NCBI RefSeq assembly: GCF_000227465.1
Contig: NC_016047.1
Span: 1,379,001 to 1,443,000 of the forward strand
From: Bacillus spizizenii TU-B-10
Lineage (GTDB): Bacteria; Bacillota; Bacilli; Bacillales; Bacillaceae
DNA length: 64,000 bases
Reading direction: 5' to 3'
The position numbers were made by a program, and so were the translations under genes. The notes beneath the pieces were generated by a model. That model saw nothing but the letters and a program-made list of their open reading frames with translations, ran no database searches and was not told the origin of the DNA. Of the stretch, positions 61,038-64,000 are shown piece by piece. Positions within the stretch are counted from its first letter, which is position 1; the number at the start of each line of letters is the position of its first letter.

Positions 61038-64000
61038 TTGGCAAAGCTGACAGCAAGATTTGATATGGAAGACCGTGTAAGCAAAAAATTAAGAAAGATA
61101 CAAAATGGATTTAGAGCGCTTGAAAAATATAGAAAAATGGCGCAGCGAAAAAGCGCTATCGATATACGAAAAGATAGTAAAACTATATTAAGAACTATTG
61201 ACCGCATACAAAAATCTCTAAAGAAAAAGCTTGGTTCTCAAATGATTTCCATCTCAGCTGAGGATAACGCCAGCACTGTCATTCAGCAGGTTCAAACTCA
61301 ATTGCAGGGATTGCCGGCATCCGTATCTATTAAAATCGGCGCTAGTGATCAAGCAACAGAAAGATTTGAACGATTAAGAGAGCTCGTTGCAGGTTTTAAA
61401 GGTTTTACGATCACGTTGAGTGCAGAAGATCAAGTTTCGCCGGCTGTGCAAAAAATAAAGCGTTATATGGAAACCGCACTTAAAAATGGTTACTCTGTTA
61501 CAATACGCGTGATTGATCACGTCATGAAAACAGTCGGTCGCATTTCAGCCGGTATTGATGCCTTAACAGGAACAGACAACAAATTGGAGCTGGCTATTAA
61601 TGACAAGGTGTCAGATAAGCTAGATTCATTGCAGAAAAGAATTGACAGCATGAGAAGCTCAGGTTCACCCGATAAAGCAACCCCTTCAGCTGGAGGAAAT
61701 ACAGGTGATATTGCAAGCATGTTTGATCCAGAAACGATTTTGACAGCACTGGACAAATTTGCTGCATCATTCATGGAAAAAGTGGATGAGATCGCCACAA
61801 AATTCAGCCCGGAAACAATCCTGACAGAGCTGGACAAGTTCACAACATCATTTATGAGTAAGGTGGATGAGATCGCCACAAAATTCAGCCCGGAAACAAT
61901 CTTGACAGAGCTGGATAAATTTACAACATCGTTCATGAATAAGGTGGATGAGATCGCCACAAAATTCAGCCCGGAAACAATCCTGACAGAGCTGGACAAG
62001 TTCACAACATCATTTATGAGTAAGGTGGATGAGATCGCCACAAAATTCAGCCCGGAAACAATCCTGACAGAGCTGGACAAATTCACAACATCATTTATGA
62101 GTAAGGTGGATGCAATTGCGACAAAGTTCAGTCCAGAAACGATTTTGGCACAGCTGGATAAGTTTACAACATCGTTCATGAGCAAGGTGGATGCAATTGC
62201 GACAAAGTTCAGCCCAGAAACGATTCTGGCACAGCTGGATAAGTTTACAACATCGTTCATGAGCAAGGTGGATGCAATTGCGACAAAGTTCAGCCCAGAA
62301 ACGATTCTGGCACAGCTGGATAAGTTTACAACATCGTTCATGAGCAAGGTGGATGCAATTGCGACAAAGTTCAGCCCAGAAACGATTCTGGCACAGTTGG
62401 ATAAGTTTACAACATCGTTCATGAGTAAGGTGGACGCAATCGCTACGAAGTTCAGTCCGGAGACGCTTCTAAAACAGCTGGACAAGTTTACAGGCTCATT
62501 TATGAAGAAAGTAGACGAAATTGCAAGTAAATTCAGTCCTGAAGCCATTTTTAAGCAGCTGGACAAATTCACAGGCTCATTTATGAAGAAAGTAGACGAA
62601 ATTGCAAGTAAATTCAGTCCTGAAGCTATTTTTAAGCAGCTGGACAAATTCACAGGCTCATTTATGAAAAAAGTAGACGAAATTGCAAGTAAATTCAGTC
62701 CTGAAGCCATTTTTAAGCAGCTGGACAAATTCACAGGCTCATTTATGAAGAAAGTAGACGAAATCGTAAGCAAATTCAGTCCTGAAGCCATTTTTAAGCA
62801 GCTGGACAAATTTACAGAGTCCTTTATGAAAAAAGTAGATGATATTGTAAGCAAATTTAGCCCGGAAACCATTTTTAACGAACTAGACAAGTTTACAGAA
62901 TCCTTTATGAAAAAAGTGGACGATGTCGTGAGCAAATTTAGTCCGGACGCGATTATCACTAAAGCAGAAGACTTTGTAACAAATATTGTTGACAAAATCT
63001 CAGAAAAATTCAATTTCCTGAACCCGGATAAAATCGCCAATAAAGCGGAAAAGTTTTTTGATAATATTATCTCAAAAATCGCGAAAAAATTTGAGAAATT
63101 CAGCCCTGATAAAATTATTGAAAAAGTGGGAGAGTTTTTTGAAAAGATTATAAAAGGCATTGCTGAAAAGCTAGGGAATCTGGATATTGGAGGACTGCTT
63201 GGCGGCAAATCCAGCGGAAGCAAAGGCAAACAAAAAGCCTCAAAAGCCAATACAAAGAACTCTACTTCTAACAACTCAAACCGCACTAAAAAACCTTCTA
63301 TGAATCAAAAAGCGTCAGGTTCTAAATCGAAGAAGTCAGGCGGCAAATGGGGCGGGGCTTGCGGATGCTGCTGTGCCGGAATCAGTACAGGCAAAAGCAA
63401 AAAAGTCAAAAATAGAAACGGTTCATCAAACAAAGGCAATAATACAAATCCTGTGAATACGCCTAAATCGGCAAAAGCAGCTAAAGGCACATCAGGCAAA
63501 GGTTTTTCAGGCCTGCTGAAAACATTGGGAGAATCAAAAGGTTTGAAGGGCGGACTGAAGGGCTTAAAAGGAGCCGCAAAAGGAATACCGGGATTAGGCG
63601 AAATTTTGTCTCTTACTGACCTAGCCGGAATCAACAAGGATAATGCCGGTGAAAAGGTAGGTTCAGCCGGCGGAGGTTTGGCAGGAGCAGCTGCCGGAGC
63701 GGCTATTGGAAGCGTTGTGCCGGGAGTCGGAACCGCTATTGGCGGTGTTGTAGGAGGAATTGCCGGCACTTTCGGTGGTGAAAGTTTAGGGAAGGCAATT
63801 GATGCCGGCGCTCTAAATGATACATGGAACAGCATTACAGAGGGTGCGCAAAATGCCTGGTCTGCCATTCAGGGTACTTGGGGAACTGTATCAACATGGT
63901 TTACGGACAATGTTTGGACACCAGTGTCATCCGCGGTTATGGGGGTGGCTACAAGTATATGGTCAAACCTCGTAAACGCATGGACAACGATACAAACAAT
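61038..64000 (+). CDS. xkdO: Tape measure protein XkdO (partial, 3' end missing)
   Basis: At least 987 residues; it runs off the window. TTG start at 61038 directly follows the long-chaperone stop, eight bases behind GGGAGGGG. Residues 1-228 form an alpha/beta and helical N-terminal domain; 229-633 are fifteen 27-residue repeats; then Lys/Phe-rich helices, a Ser/Lys/Asn-rich linker with a GGACGCCCAG cysteine cluster near residue 777, and a Gly/Ala-rich hydrophobic region (about 875-920) of the type that inserts in membranes. Tape measure proteins set tail length and help DNA cross the membrane. In 168 XkdO is about 1,330 residues. Confidence 0.92.
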   Translation, partial: MAKLTARFDMEDRVSKKLRKIQNGFRALEKYRKMAQRKSAIDIRKDSKTILRTIDRIQKSLKKKLGSQMISISAEDNASTVIQQVQTQLQGLPASVSIKIGASDQATERFERLRELVAGFKGFTITLSAEDQVSPAVQKIKRYMETALKNGYSVTIRVIDHVMKTVGRISAGIDALTGTDNKLELAINDKVSDKLDSLQKRIDSMRSSGSPDKATPSAGGNTGDIASMFDPETILTALDKFAASFMEKVDEIATKFSPETILTELDKFTTSFMSKVDEIATKFSPETILTELDKFTTSFMNKVDEIATKFSPETILTELDKFTTSFMSKVDEIATKFSPETILTELDKFTTSFMSKVDAIATKFSPETILAQLDKFTTSFMSKVDAIATKFSPETILAQLDKFTTSFMSKVDAIATKFSPETILAQLDKFTTSFMSKVDAIATKFSPETILAQLDKFTTSFMSKVDAIATKFSPETLLKQLDKFTGSFMKKVDEIASKFSPEAIFKQLDKFTGSFMKKVDEIASKFSPEAIFKQLDKFTGSFMKKVDEIASKFSPEAIFKQLDKFTGSFMKKVDEIVSKFSPEAIFKQLDKFTESFMKKVDDIVSKFSPETIFNELDKFTESFMKKVDDVVSKFSPDAIITKAEDFVTNIVDKISEKFNFLNPDKIANKAEKFFDNIISKIAKKFEKFSPDKIIEKVGEFFEKIIKGIAEKLGNLDIGGLLGGKSSGSKGKQKASKANTKNSTSNNSNRTKKPSMNQKASGSKSKKSGGKWGGACGCCCAGISTGKSKKVKNRNGSSNKGNNTNPVNTPKSAKAAKGTSGKGFSGLLKTLGESKGLKGGLKGLKGAAKGIPGLGEILSLTDLAGINKDNAGEKVGSAGGGLAGAAAGAAIGSVVPGVGTAIGGVVGGIAGTFGGESLGKAIDAGALNDTWNSITEGAQNAWSAIQGTWGTVSTWFTDNVWTPVSSAVMGVATSIWSNLVNAWTTIQT
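61722..62936 (+). repeat. Fifteen 81-bp tandem repeats in xkdO
   Basis: Fifteen copies of a 27-residue unit, all exactly 81 bp, starting at 61722 and ending at 62936; a sixteenth is degenerate. Consensus FSPETILxxLDKFTxSFMxK then VDEIATK. Three subfamilies lie in order: copies 1-5 (TEL), 6-9 (AQL) and 10-15 (KQL or NEL with GSFMKK). Neighbours within a group are nearly identical in DNA, which points to recent duplication. Confidence 0.97.

Noticed and set aside
61722-62936. Regular repeats considered as CRISPR
   Set aside because: No spacers: the 81-bp units abut directly and encode protein in one frame.
61517-63286. Leftward 589-codon open frame with regular repeats
   Set aside because: It is the antisense shadow of the xkdO repeats; the sense frame is a proper tape measure protein with start and ribosome site, and the repeat periodicity keeps the opposite strand open.
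63305-63868. Leftward Pro/Ala-rich 187-codon frame
   Set aside because: Antisense to the Gly/Lys-rich part of xkdO; composition is that of a reverse-complement artefact and there is no ribosome site.

Overview
The window is chromosomal DNA of the Bacillus subtilis group. Gene content and order match my memory of strain 168 from the mannose operon through the yjd-yjo genes, the hexuronate operon and rapA-phrA into the left half of the PBSX defective prophage. Most proteins have the length I remember for 168. No database was searched, so gene symbols rest on remembered order plus motifs. There are no rRNA, tRNA or CRISPR features and no insertion sequence that I can see.

Layout. 1-1.6 kb: end of the mannose PTS permease (manP) and manA. 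1.6-5.5 kb: a loosely packed variable stretch with an Asn/Asp-rich lipoprotein, a GNAT acetyltransferase, a YbaK-type deacylase and small unknown genes; yjdF, which I expect after manA in 168, is missing. 5.5-11.4 kb: ctaO, spore coat gene cotT, pdaC, small secreted or sporulation-type genes and a yjfC-like metalloprotease gene broken by three frameshifts. 11.6-16.7 kb: a formate-dehydrogenase-like oxidoreductase with a DUF1641 partner, a lipoprotein and a Nudix protein. 17.2-24.3 kb: P450 yjiB with two tiny upstream ORFs, glycosyltransferase yjiC, a HemD-like protein, an ABC pair, an EamA exporter and a cupin. 24.3-26.4 kb: yjlC-ndh behind a Rex-type operator. 26.4-38.9 kb: the galacturonate/glucuronate operon uxaC-yjmBCD-uxuA-uxuB-exuT-exuR-uxaB-uxaA, with a sigma-A promoter and a 26-bp palindrome in front. 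38.9-46.6 kb: yjnA, yjoA, yjoB with a sigma-W promoter, rapA-phrA with ComA-type boxes, a broken YCII gene, xlyB and yjqABC.

46.6-64 kb is PBSX: xkdA and xre facing left, a control region with four 15-bp operator-like repeats, then early genes (xkdB, xkdC, several tiny overlapping ORFs, xkdD, xtrA), the sigma-like activator xpf, and the late operon: terminase, portal, protease, capsid, head-tail connectors, sheath, tube, tail chaperones and the start of the tape measure gene xkdO, which runs off the window.

The less ordinary signals are translational or structural: a classical A AAA AAC -1 frameshift site at the end of xkdN, a strong terminator between tube and chaperone genes, a two-codon minigene just ahead of xtmA, a 15-codon ORF overlapping yjiB by ATGA, and fifteen exact-length 81-bp repeats in xkdO. 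I found no clearly new multi-gene system.
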